In this document: piece by piece, positions 25,684-34,032 of the stretch
Layout: every line of letters begins with the position of its first letter
Position numbering within the stretch: the first letter of the stretch is position 1
Source: a virus
DNA length: 64,000 nucleotides
Virus record (IMG/VR): IMGVR_UViG_3300031162_001159
Span: 1-64,000 of that record
Direction: 5' to 3' (one strand)
The notes under the pieces: model-generated
The model's input: only the letters and a program-made list of their open reading frames with translations
Database searches by the model: none
What the model was told of the DNA's origin: nothing
Translations under genes and position numbers: made by a program

Positions 25684-26461
25684 TTTTTATGAGGCTTGCA
25701 GAGTCCCAACCTCTTTATATGATGAAGAATACGCAAAGATAAATGCTGATTGGTTGATTGCTAAAAAACTGTACGAGTTACCTGAGAACCAAAGACTAGG
25801 TAATATTCCAATGTATATTCATTTTATCTGGCTCGGTGGAGAACTCCCAGATGAATATGAGAGTATAATTCAGAGTTGGAGATTGTTAAACCCTCGACAC
25901 ACGATTTTTGTGTGGGGAGACAAGGAAGCTAAACAATTTATAGATGATTACGCCGACGATGATTTCAAAGGGATGTATAAGAAATGTGACAATTTCGGCA
26001 AAAAGTCTGACGTTTTAAGGTATCTCATCCTCGATAACATTGGTGGTGTTTATTCAGATATCGACTTTATGTGTTTGTCTAACATAGAGCACCTACATGA
26101 TGTCAACTTCTTTGCTGGTATATGTCTAGAAAAAGATTTTCAGTTAAACAACGGCATTATTGGCTGCTCATCTCACCACCCTATAATGAAAAATGTATTT
26201 GAACGTGTAGACTTAGATGGATTCAAAGAGATAGCATGTCCACATACAAGAACATTGTTTCAAACTGGACCTTGGGCATTAACAGATGCAGTTAAAAAAT
26301 ATATCTACGATGGTGATATGTTGCCAAAAGATATTTTATTCTGGCCTCCAAACTTCTTTCACCCTTTTCCTGCGGCTAAACGACATGAGGGGAATTGGAG
26401 AGATTATGTGAAAGAATACTCGATTTTGGCACATTTGTGGCACTGTAGTTGGATGAAGTAA
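25661..26461 (+). CDS. GT32-like glycosyltransferase with DxD, 266 aa
   Basis: IPMYIHFIWLGGELP, SWRLLNPRHTIFVWGD and KSDVLRYLILDNIGGVYSDIDFMC match the family that includes Och1-type mannosyltransferases and Gly_transf_sug proteins; SDID is the metal-binding DxD. It overlaps the methyltransferase by 23 bases. An internal ATG at 25670 is an alternative start. No membrane anchor is present, unlike eukaryotic relatives, so it should act in the cytoplasm. Confidence 0.82.
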   Translation: MHSMNDPNFYEACRVPTSLYDEEYAKINADWLIAKKLYELPENQRLGNIPMYIHFIWLGGELPDEYESIIQSWRLLNPRHTIFVWGDKEAKQFIDDYADDDFKGMYKKCDNFGKKSDVLRYLILDNIGGVYSDIDFMCLSNIEHLHDVNFFAGICLEKDFQLNNGIIGCSSHHPIMKNVFERVDLDGFKEIACPHTRTLFQTGPWALTDAVKKYIYDGDMLPKDILFWPPNFFHPFPAAKRHEGNWRDYVKEYSILAHLWHCSWMK

Positions 26462-26466
26462 ATAAA

Positions 26467-26531
26467 ATGGAAGAAGAAACAACACTAAAGAACAATTTTT
26501 TGAATATTGGTTAGAGGAGAATAATGAGTAA
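26467..26531 (+). pseudogene. Tiny ORF with possible frameshift in a T6 run
   Basis: From the ATG at 26467 the frame gives MEEETTLKNNFLNIG and stops at 26514. One extra T in the T6 run (26496-26501) would continue as FEYWLEENNE to a TAA at 26529-26531, overlapping the next gene's start as neighbouring genes do. There is no good ribosome binding site. It may be a small real gene, a remnant or chance. Confidence 0.25.
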
Positions 26532-27381
26532 TTTTAGATTGTCAACGGAAGTTTTTAATCCTCCAGATTCAGTCATGAATTTTGAGGCGTATTTCGGAAT
26601 AAAATATAAAGACTCTGATAGAAAAGAGGGGGATAGAATTTATCTCCCTATATATTGGGTTAACTATTATGTATCCAAGAACTATGGTAATGATGATATG
26701 TCAGAACTACAGGAGGAGCTAGATCGTCTACCAAGAGACAAATCTTATTTTACAATTTATCAATGGGACGACCCTATCAAACAAGACCTAAAAGATTTAG
26801 ACCTTTATATTTATGGGAGTGGGGGCCACGGTGATTATCCTATCCCTCTCAATTGTATTCCTCACGGTAGTCATCCTACTAATGAGAAGTTTGACATTAA
26901 ACCGACATTAGCATCCTTCATAGGGTCTATTGATGGAAGACATCCTATTCGTGAAAAAATGAGAGATGTATTTCAAAAAGAGTCAGATTGTATCGTTGAA
27001 GATAGAAGGGGAAAAGGCTCTTTCTTCCGCTTCACGAAAGTTATGGGTCAGTCAAAATTTGCATTATGTCCTAGAGGTTACGGCAAAACCTCATTCCGTA
27101 TTTGTGAAGCTCTAGAGGCTGGTGTTATTCCCGTCTACATATATGACGACCCGTGGATTCCTTTTGAAGACATACTACCATTTGAAGGATATGGCATTCT
27201 TTGTCACGAAGATGATATAGACATACTTCCAGACGCATTGAGAAGCATATCTGAGGATAGAGACCTGATTGATCTTATGAAAAAGAACGGTAAGATAGCA
27301 TATGATAGATTTTATTCCTATGAGGGTCTGCGTCAGCAGATATTGAAGATGGAAAGAGAACACAATGCCAATATATCTTGA
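26524..27381 (+). CDS. Exostosin-like (GT47-related) glycosyltransferase, 285 aa
   Basis: It follows a strong AGAGGAGAATA site. KPTLASFIGSIDGRHPIREKM and SKFALCPRGYGKTSFRICEALEAGVIPVYIYDD match the exostosin domain, in which the PRG...S.R..EA...G..PV block binds the nucleotide sugar. Exostosins in eukaryotes build heparan-type chains, but bacterial and phage relatives have unknown products. It overlaps the following FkbM gene by 17 bases. Confidence 0.82.
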   Translation: MSNFRLSTEVFNPPDSVMNFEAYFGIKYKDSDRKEGDRIYLPIYWVNYYVSKNYGNDDMSELQEELDRLPRDKSYFTIYQWDDPIKQDLKDLDLYIYGSGGHGDYPIPLNCIPHGSHPTNEKFDIKPTLASFIGSIDGRHPIREKMRDVFQKESDCIVEDRRGKGSFFRFTKVMGQSKFALCPRGYGKTSFRICEALEAGVIPVYIYDDPWIPFEDILPFEGYGILCHEDDIDILPDALRSISEDRDLIDLMKKNGKIAYDRFYSYEGLRQQILKMEREHNANIS

Positions 27382-27961
27382 TTGCGGTTCTAATCTAGGA
27401 CAGGGTTATGAAATAATGAGAGATCGTTTTAAGATGGATGACTCTTGGAAGATAGTATTTATTGAGCCAAACCCTAATTGTTTTGAAAAATTAGCTTCTA
27501 TCAGTCCAGTTGGTTCTATAATTGTCAATTGTGCTCTTGATACAAAAAGTGGCGAAAGAACGATGAATGTTGCATATTGTCAAGATAAAAAGGGGTGGGT
27601 CGGTGGAGAGTCCAACATCCTCTCAAAAGACTCCGGTTGGGAAAGGTATTTTGATCACTATAATGAACATACAAATCACTTTGGTGTTACTAAAAAAGTT
27701 CAATCTGTTGTATTAGGGGAACTTATTGAGAACTTCAATCCAAACAATGAGGATGTGTATCTAAAGATAGATATAGAGGGAAAAGAGTATGACGTTCTAG
27801 AACAGTTCGTGGAGTCAGACCAGCTTAAAAATGTTAGATATATGGCTGTGGAGTGGCATTGTAGATTCTTTGGTTATAATCAGGAGGTCTATGATCGTAA
27901 AATAGCTATAGAAAAAAAAATAGCGAAAACCCCTAATTTAAAATATGAGGTGTGGTATTAA
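27365..27961 (+). CDS. FkbM-family SAM-dependent methyltransferase, 198 aa
   Basis: LDCGSNLGQGYEIM is motif I, VFIEPNPNCFEKL the second acidic strand and LKIDIEGKEYDVLEQFVES the family signature. It is a second, divergent copy of the enzyme at 25039, so the locus may place more than one methyl group. It shares its TAATG junction with the sulfotransferase-like gene. Confidence 0.85.
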   Translation: MPIYLDCGSNLGQGYEIMRDRFKMDDSWKIVFIEPNPNCFEKLASISPVGSIIVNCALDTKSGERTMNVAYCQDKKGWVGGESNILSKDSGWERYFDHYNEHTNHFGVTKKVQSVVLGELIENFNPNNEDVYLKIDIEGKEYDVLEQFVESDQLKNVRYMAVEWHCRFFGYNQEVYDRKIAIEKKIAKTPNLKYEVWY

Positions 27962-28548
27962 TGCCAATTTACGAGACATTTGGAACCAGAATTTTACATG
28001 TTCATATACCAAAAACTGGAGGGTCTTCTGTTACGGAACTCTTTAGACAGAACGGTTGGACTGTCGATAAATGGAGTGAGGACGGTAATGCTCAACAACA
28101 CGCATGGAGAGAGCAATGGAAAAAGTGGGGGGCATTTGATTATGTTTTCACCATAGTTAGACACCCCGTGTTTCGTGCTTTAAGTGATGCTCGCGGAAGG
28201 GTCAAAGACCCAAATGAGGTTGACCACTGGATACAGAATTGGTGTAAAGAACCATATAGTTCGCATGGATATCACAATAGACCACAAGTGGACTTTTTTA
28301 GACAAGGGGATGGCGATATTTTCTACTTTAATGATAAGACCCATCAAAAAACACTCATTGATGTGGCGGCATCTAACGGCGATCTTTTCATCAATCAAGT
28401 GGGAGAATATCCGCACGTAAAAGGTGACACATATTATGATCATTCCCCATCCCTTTTATCTTTGCATACACTTGAGATAATACAGAGTACATTTAAAAAA
28501 GATATGGAAGAATTTAATTTTCACTGGTTAGGACTAGAAGATTTATGA
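27961..28548 (+). CDS. Sulfotransferase-family protein, 195 aa
   Basis: The ATG at 27961 forms a TAATG overlap with the methyltransferase stop and follows GAGG; a GTG at 27952 is possible. ILHVHIPKTGGSSVTELFRQ near the N-terminus is the 5'-phosphosulfate-binding loop of PAPS-dependent sulfotransferases, and FTIVRHPVFRALSD is the 3'-phosphate-binding (RxxxxxxxxS-like) region. The enzyme would add sulfate to a sugar. It is shorter than many relatives but keeps both PAPS motifs. Confidence 0.8.
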   Translation: MPIYETFGTRILHVHIPKTGGSSVTELFRQNGWTVDKWSEDGNAQQHAWREQWKKWGAFDYVFTIVRHPVFRALSDARGRVKDPNEVDHWIQNWCKEPYSSHGYHNRPQVDFFRQGDGDIFYFNDKTHQKTLIDVAASNGDLFINQVGEYPHVKGDTYYDHSPSLLSLHTLEIIQSTFKKDMEEFNFHWLGLEDL

Positions 28549-29480
28549 AAATAGCATATATAACCACAGACGACCCTAAAGCACAAGGGGATTATCAAGA
28601 GAATGTGATACTTCACGGACTCCGTATGATTCTTCGTGACAACTGTATCGATTACCCCCGAAAGAAAACAATGTACGGTGAATTTGACGAGTGCAAAAAA
28701 AGTGATATACACGGTTGGGGGTTTAGTATCTTCCATAGGCCGATACCAGACATCGCAAGCGATGCAAGAAATAATTTAGAAGATATTGACTTCGTTATCT
28801 ATGGAGTTACAGACGCCTATGGAGTACCTGACTATCCAGAGATTAACAAACTAGCCAAGTACGGCGTTGTTTATATCGATGGTCACGATCATATGAGAAT
28901 TAGTAAGACCCCTTGTTTCAAAAGAGAGTGGTCTAAGGAGTTTATAGATGGGACAGATAATGTGTGGCCTACTGGTTTTGGTATTCCTGAACATCTTGTT
29001 CGTCCGTTGGATTTTGAGCATAAAACGCAAATGATTCAGATAACAGCACCACCATATGCTTTGTTCGGACCACAAATTCTTGGAATGGAAGCAAGAAAAT
29101 TGTACAGGTTTGACAACGAAGAAGACTATTATGATGATATGGCAAGCTCTTGGTTTGGTCTGACCTGCATGAAGGGTGGATGGGATTCTATGAGACACTA
29201 TGAAATTATGGCTGCTGGTGCTCTGTTGTTGTTTAGGGATTATGATAAGAAGCCAGACGGGTGTTCTCCGAATGATCTTCCATGCTTTTCCTACTCAAGC
29301 AAAACTGAACTAAATTCACTTATGAAGATATTGGTTGTCGATGGCAAACCAACTGGAAAGTATAAAGACATGTTACAGAAGCAGAGAAATTGGCTACTAG
29401 AAAATGGGACAACTAAAGCGAGAGCACAGAGTGTTCTATCAACCCTTAGCAAAATAAAGAGAAGTAAAGATGAAATATAG
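28545..29480 (+). CDS. Glycosyltransferase-like protein, 311 aa
   Basis: The start MKIAYITTDDPKAQGDYQENV resembles a GT-B N-terminal strand, and near the C-terminus GGWDSMRHYEIMAAGALLLFRD is a donor-site-like block of the CgeB/exostosin kind (E.MAAG). No canonical GT4 EX7E is seen. A GT-B enzyme is the best reading. The start codon overlaps the sulfotransferase stop. Confidence 0.65.
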   Translation: MKIAYITTDDPKAQGDYQENVILHGLRMILRDNCIDYPRKKTMYGEFDECKKSDIHGWGFSIFHRPIPDIASDARNNLEDIDFVIYGVTDAYGVPDYPEINKLAKYGVVYIDGHDHMRISKTPCFKREWSKEFIDGTDNVWPTGFGIPEHLVRPLDFEHKTQMIQITAPPYALFGPQILGMEARKLYRFDNEEDYYDDMASSWFGLTCMKGGWDSMRHYEIMAAGALLLFRDYDKKPDGCSPNDLPCFSYSSKTELNSLMKILVVDGKPTGKYKDMLQKQRNWLLENGTTKARAQSVLSTLSKIKRSKDEI

Positions 29481-29700
29481 CAGTGAAGGATGGTCGGATT
29501 ATCTCAGAAGCTTAGGTTTAGATTTTAACCAGACACTACAAATGGAAGCATTATTAAAAAGTGTCTTTGAAGATGGTTGGATTACACGGAATAGACAGAT
29601 AGCTATTGATACAGACGATTTTAAAATGAAAGAGGAATGGGAAGGTAGTTTTTCACACTTAATAATTGAAAAGGCAAAAGATGACACATCCAAAGATTGA
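29470..29700 (+). CDS. Hypothetical acidic protein, 76 aa
   Basis: It is a short, acidic, helical protein (GWSDYLRSLGLDFNQT, DDFKMKEEW) with no recognised family. It overlaps both neighbouring glycan genes, which supports it being real. Small uncharacterised proteins of this type recur in the locus (31418, 33266). Confidence 0.55.
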   Translation: MKYSSEGWSDYLRSLGLDFNQTLQMEALLKSVFEDGWITRNRQIAIDTDDFKMKEEWEGSFSHLIIEKAKDDTSKD

Positions 29701-30445
29701 AGAATTTACAATCAGTCTCCATTGTGGTTGTTCCCGAAAAATAGTGAACAATCAAATGAAGGCTTTGGAACCACTAGAGGAAGAATATAATATAACGTGG
29801 AACAACAGGATAGATAGACAACTGCATTACGATAGCTATTCGGAATTAGTAAATCATGCTGTCGAAACGTCACCCACTGAATTTGTTATATTAATTAATG
29901 ACAGGACGCACCCAAAACCCCACGAAGTAAAACGTATACTATATGCTTTAGAAAATGGTTACGCTATGGCTACACAATACAGTGTAGGGTTTGTCGGATT
30001 TTCGAAAGAGCTATTTCGTAAAATTGGTTGTTACGACCCCCTTTATTATGGAGGTGGCTGGGAAGATGACGATTTCGTTCTTCGTCTAAAATTGGCAGAT
30101 TTGGCTTATTATGAATCGTGTGAATCGAATTATGATTATGATTGGAAGACTCCTCTACAGCCACAAGACAGCACCAAGGGCGAAAAATCTGGTGCTTTCT
30201 TCAAAGAAAAATGGAAAATATCTCCCGGAGAGATAAAAAAGGTTTTACCAGAGCCAAAATATGACTATAATTTAGGTGATCCGAGGCCAGATATTAGCGA
30301 TAGTTGGATGCCTTGGTCTGAATCAGTTCTTGGGGTAGACTTCAAAAAAAACCCGGAAAAACAGGGGCCGTCACGGACACATCATTTCCTAATAGATGCA
30401 AAACATGATCAGCCATATAGAAGAGTCGTAGATGGTACAGTATAG
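29681..30445 (+). CDS. GT-A glycosyltransferase-like protein, 254 aa
   Basis: The ATG at 29681 is preferred to the upstream in-frame TTG at 29666. EEFTISLHCGCSRKIVNNQMKAL resembles the first strand of GT2 enzymes, FVILINDRTHPKPHEV takes the DxD place with ND, and YYGGGWEDDDFVLRLKLADL matches the G.G.ED.D...R motif of galactosyltransferase-type C-termini. The metal site departs from the usual DxD, so activity is uncertain. Confidence 0.62.
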   Translation: MTHPKIEEFTISLHCGCSRKIVNNQMKALEPLEEEYNITWNNRIDRQLHYDSYSELVNHAVETSPTEFVILINDRTHPKPHEVKRILYALENGYAMATQYSVGFVGFSKELFRKIGCYDPLYYGGGWEDDDFVLRLKLADLAYYESCESNYDYDWKTPLQPQDSTKGEKSGAFFKEKWKISPGEIKKVLPEPKYDYNLGDPRPDISDSWMPWSESVLGVDFKKNPEKQGPSRTHHFLIDAKHDQPYRRVVDGTV

Positions 30446-30465
30446 AAAGGGGGAGCTACAGATAG

Positions 30466-31425
30466 ATGACTAAAAAAGTGTGTATAACAGGGGCAATGGG
30501 GTTTATTGGATCTTTCAGTATAGATAGATTTTTAAAAGAGGGGTGGGAGATCGATGCCGTAGACAATAAATGTAGCAATGCTATTAGCGATACTCCAAAA
30601 GGTGTTGTTCTTCACGAGTGTTCTGTTCTAGATTTTGATTATAAAAACAATGGACCCTATGATGTAATTCTACATCTCGCATCCCCTGTTGGTCCCGCTG
30701 GTGTTCTAAAATGGGCTGGAAAAATGGGGCATCAGATCATTAATGATGTGCAATGGGGTATAAATGCGGCCTTGTATCACGACGCACATCTTGTCTTCTA
30801 TTCTACTTCTGAGATATATGGATACAGAGACTCTGTTGTTCAACTAAGTGAAGATGACGATAAGGTTTTATCTGGAAAATATACCGTTAGAAATGAATAT
30901 GCAGTCGGGAAAATGCTTGGTGAAATCATTTTAAGTAACACCGCCCTAGTTAACAACAAACTACGCTATAGTATAATTCGCCCATTTAATATTAGTGGGG
31001 CAAGACAACAGCCAGATGGGGGGTTCGTCCTACCAAGATTTGTTAAACAAGCCCTTAATGATGAAAATATAACAGTATTCGGTGATGGACTACAGCAGAG
31101 AGCCTTTACCCATGTTGAAGATATTGTTGACGGAGTGTATAAAATAATTGAATCAGGAATAGAAGGGGAGGATTGGTGTGTCGGAAACCCCCTCAATAGA
31201 ACATCTATACTTGAAATAGCCAAAAAAGTTGTTGAAATCACGAACAGTGGATCAGAAATAGAGCTTGTAGACCCGAAAGGAATTTACGGACCCATGTACG
31301 AGGAAGCATATGACAAAATTCCAGACTCTTCCAAATTGAGACGAAAGCTTGGTTGGTATCCAAAATGGAGTATTGACGAAATCATTGCCGATGTTGTTAG
31401 TTATTGGAGTGCGAAGAATGGATGA
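30466..31425 (+). CDS. NAD-dependent sugar-nucleotide epimerase/dehydratase, 319 aa
   Basis: It follows an AAAGGGGGAG site. ITGAMGFIGSF is the NAD-binding loop, HLASP the following strand, YSTSEIYG the substrate loop and Y145-x3-K149 (YAVGK) the catalytic pair. FGDGLQQRAFTHVEDIVDGV is the conserved C-terminal block. It belongs with UDP-glucuronate decarboxylase/epimerase-type enzymes. The exact sugar is not determined. Confidence 0.82.
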   Translation: MTKKVCITGAMGFIGSFSIDRFLKEGWEIDAVDNKCSNAISDTPKGVVLHECSVLDFDYKNNGPYDVILHLASPVGPAGVLKWAGKMGHQIINDVQWGINAALYHDAHLVFYSTSEIYGYRDSVVQLSEDDDKVLSGKYTVRNEYAVGKMLGEIILSNTALVNNKLRYSIIRPFNISGARQQPDGGFVLPRFVKQALNDENITVFGDGLQQRAFTHVEDIVDGVYKIIESGIEGEDWCVGNPLNRTSILEIAKKVVEITNSGSEIELVDPKGIYGPMYEEAYDKIPDSSKLRRKLGWYPKWSIDEIIADVVSYWSAKNG

Positions 31426-31708
31426 TGTAGATGATTGGGAAAAGTATTTTGACCATGTTTTAAAGAAAGTGGTAGAAGCTAGAAAGGCTAACGTACCTCC
31501 AGCGACTTGTCATTTACTTATAGAGGATTTGCTTAAAATAACAGAACTAGGAATGGATAAAACATATCTTGAATATTTAGCTAACTGGAAGTACCAAGAA
31601 GTCACAGGGGGAACTATACAAGACCTTTTTCCCCGTAAGGAACTCGACAACAATAAGAAAAGCGAATATCCTTTAGATCTATTTAGTGAGCAAAGCGAAC
31701 ATGATTAA
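31418..31708 (+). CDS. Hypothetical protein, 96 aa
   Basis: An upstream in-frame ATG exists at 31349, but the ATG at 31418 follows GGAGTGCGAAGA and overlaps the epimerase stop, as other genes here do, so 31418 is chosen. The protein is acidic at both ends and helical in the middle (ATCHLLIEDLLKITELG). No family is recognised. Confidence 0.6.
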   Translation: MDDVDDWEKYFDHVLKKVVEARKANVPPATCHLLIEDLLKITELGMDKTYLEYLANWKYQEVTGGTIQDLFPRKELDNNKKSEYPLDLFSEQSEHD

Positions 31709-32498
31709 CATTATTGACAAACTTCCACACAATAACCTCGAAAAGAATTTCTTTTGGGAAACAGCCTTTAGGTTGAGAGATCTAATGGATGACACCTCTT
31801 CGGTCAAAAACATTCTCTTTATGAATTACGGAGATCAACACGAAATACCTCCACAAACAGTCATATTTATGAATGCTGATGAGCAGTATCGTATTCCAGA
31901 CGAAATATCTAATCCGAATGTGGTCAAAATATTCAAACAATATTGCCCCTCTGTAAATACTCCTAAATTGGCTCCTATGCCCCTTGGAGTACCTGTTGGA
32001 TTCAATACAAACGCACCGATCCCTATCCACGAAAGAGATATCGATGTATGTTTCATAGGTCAATTAGCACATAATAGGAAAGAGGTTGAAGATTTTTCTA
32101 AGGATGTTGCTGGTTCTAACATTCAATCATTTATTGGTTGGACAAGCGGTTTCAATAAGGGAATTTCTCGCAATGCCTACTCGGAAATAATTAGGAATTC
32201 AAAAATCGCCATTTGCCCCTCTGGTACAGCCAGCACTGAAACGTTCAGACTCTATGAAGCTGCTGTGTCTGGTTGTATCATATTAACGGTGGAGCAACCA
32301 AAAAGTTGGATATATGAAGACCTGCCAGCTTTCTTCTATGAGGGTGGTGCTCTCTACCCATATGTCGAGAGGATATTAGGGAATACGAAAACTAGGCTGA
32401 TGGATTATTCAGATAGGAGTCGTTTGTTCTATAATGAGAGATGGTCTCCACGAGCAGTGGGTGAGAGGTTATACAAAGATTTAACCAAGGATAAATAA
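31701..32498 (+). CDS. Exostosin-like glycosyltransferase, 265 aa
   Basis: The ATG at 31701 overlaps the preceding TAA; an in-frame GTG at 31686 is an alternative. IDVCFIGQLAHNRKEVEDF and SKIAICPSGTASTETFRLYEAAVSGCIIL correspond to the strand and donor-site block of exostosin/GT47-like enzymes, as in the protein at 26524, which it resembles only distantly. It presumably transfers a sugar in the same pathway. Confidence 0.72.
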   Translation: MINIIDKLPHNNLEKNFFWETAFRLRDLMDDTSSVKNILFMNYGDQHEIPPQTVIFMNADEQYRIPDEISNPNVVKIFKQYCPSVNTPKLAPMPLGVPVGFNTNAPIPIHERDIDVCFIGQLAHNRKEVEDFSKDVAGSNIQSFIGWTSGFNKGISRNAYSEIIRNSKIAICPSGTASTETFRLYEAAVSGCIILTVEQPKSWIYEDLPAFFYEGGALYPYVERILGNTKTRLMDYSDRSRLFYNERWSPRAVGERLYKDLTKDK

Positions 32499-33250
32499 TG
32501 AAAAAATACCTTTTTGTAATGGCTAACTACCCAGATTGGAGACAAGAGTTCTTCGATACACATATTAGTCCACATAATAAGAAATATTGTGAGAAGTGGG
32601 GGTATGAGTATCTAGAAATAAACGACGCTAAACCCTTTCGTGGAAATCACACATGGAACAAGTTCAAGATCCCCCATGATATGATGCAACAGGGTAAGTT
32701 TGAGCAAGGTGATATATTGACACATATAGATGCTGACATGGCAATCGATATGGATCATGATCTATCCTTTGATAAGAATTTCACTTATGCTATCGACTCA
32801 TGTAACACACACTGCATGGGCTTTTATTCTATCAAAATCAATGCGTGGACGGACCACCTGCTCTATATGATATTGAGCGACTATAGATATAACGCTCTCA
32901 AAGATAAGGTGTCGATAGGAAGTATGAATGAGCAATCATCATTTTGGTCTATTTTCAGAGAACAGGCATCTTGGTATTCACTTGCCGGTATCAAGAGACA
33001 TTCATGGACACCCTTTTTTACTTTGCCTAACTTTGGATTTCATAGCTCTCATAACAAGTGGACATACTATAATTTAGATGAGTTAAAGAAAAATGTGGGA
33101 GTCCTACCTGTAGAATACAACGTGACACATATTCCAGAAGAGGATGGTGATGACAAATTTTACATGAACCCGTGCGATAAAAAGCCAATCATAAGGCATT
33201 TTGCTGGAGGAAGAAATTGGCGAGAAGAGTACTACATAGATAAAACCTAA
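32498..33250 (+). CDS. GT-A glycosyltransferase with DxD (GT34-like), 250 aa
   Basis: YLFVMANYPDWRQEFFDTH, CEKWGYEYLEI and GDILTHIDADMAIDM fit the galactosyl/mannosyltransferase group in which DAD binds the metal. HNKWTYYNLDEL and HFAGGRNWR near the C-terminus match the C-terminal H.G...W feature of that group. The enzyme appears complete and soluble. Confidence 0.72.
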   Translation: MKKYLFVMANYPDWRQEFFDTHISPHNKKYCEKWGYEYLEINDAKPFRGNHTWNKFKIPHDMMQQGKFEQGDILTHIDADMAIDMDHDLSFDKNFTYAIDSCNTHCMGFYSIKINAWTDHLLYMILSDYRYNALKDKVSIGSMNEQSSFWSIFREQASWYSLAGIKRHSWTPFFTLPNFGFHSSHNKWTYYNLDELKKNVGVLPVEYNVTHIPEEDGDDKFYMNPCDKKPIIRHFAGGRNWREEYYIDKT

Positions 33251-33265
33251 AAAGGAGAAACTAAA

Positions 33266-33568
33266 ATGGCAGAATCACAAAAATACCACCTTTGGAAAAT
33301 GGGTAGTCTAGAACACAGGATAAACCCCACACAATCGGCTATAAAAAAACTTCGAACGATATTAGAGGAAAATCAACAAGAGGGGGAAGTCCATATCATA
33401 TGGGGTCCAGATCTAGACCTTATTACTTTAAATGGAGACTCCGAAGTTGAGCAGATCTTTGACTATGATGCTCTCCCCGATAAGATCGAGACTCTTAAGA
33501 AAAAATTAGCTATATATGAGGAACTTAACGAAAAACACCAGAAGTTTCTTAAGGAAGAAAATAAATGA
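33266..33568 (+). CDS. Hypothetical protein, 100 aa
   Basis: A strong AAAAAGGAGAAACTAAA site precedes the ATG. The protein has a beta-type centre (EVHIIWGPDLDLITLNGD) and a C-terminal helix with heptad-like Leu/Lys spacing. No family is recognised. It overlaps the next gene by 4 bases. Confidence 0.6.
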   Translation: MAESQKYHLWKMGSLEHRINPTQSAIKKLRTILEENQQEGEVHIIWGPDLDLITLNGDSEVEQIFDYDALPDKIETLKKKLAIYEELNEKHQKFLKEENK

Positions 33569-34032
33569 AAATAGCAGTATTGACAAATGACCTTTTGATT
33601 AGTCAGAAATCATTCTATATGGTCAAAGAACTTGAGAAGTGTCTTAAAAACACCGAAGATTGCCCATGTATTTTTTACCTAAATATGTCGGCAACTGTTG
33701 TAGATATTCCATTCGCTATTATGAATATTCACAATATCACACACTTCAATGGTGTCTGTTTAGCTACAGATTTAGAATCGGCAGAAGTTCTTAGAAAATC
33801 AAACAATAAAATGGACAAATTCTTCTACGTTTGGGATTTGGAATGGCTAAGAAATACGATCCCCTTTGAAAAAGGTGTTGAAATTTTAAGAGACCCTAGT
33901 CTGAAAATCATAGCAAGAAGTGAATCTCACAAAAAGGTAATAGAAAATTATTGCAATAGAGAAGTTGAAGGTATTGTCCATAACTTCAATCTAGAGCAAA
34001 TTAAGGAGGTGTGTAGTGGCAGACTTGTCTAG
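33565..34032 (+). CDS. GT-B N-terminal-half protein, 155 aa
   Basis: MKIAVLTNDLLISQKSFYMV and the following helix, then LKIIARSESHKKVIENYCN, resemble the N-terminal Rossmann domain of GT4-like enzymes. There is no C-terminal donor-binding domain. The overlapping next gene is a probable homing endonuclease, so this could be a transferase truncated by insertion, or a natural half-size protein. Confidence 0.5.
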   Translation: MKIAVLTNDLLISQKSFYMVKELEKCLKNTEDCPCIFYLNMSATVVDIPFAIMNIHNITHFNGVCLATDLESAEVLRKSNNKMDKFFYVWDLEWLRNTIPFEKGVEILRDPSLKIIARSESHKKVIENYCNREVEGIVHNFNLEQIKEVCSGRLV

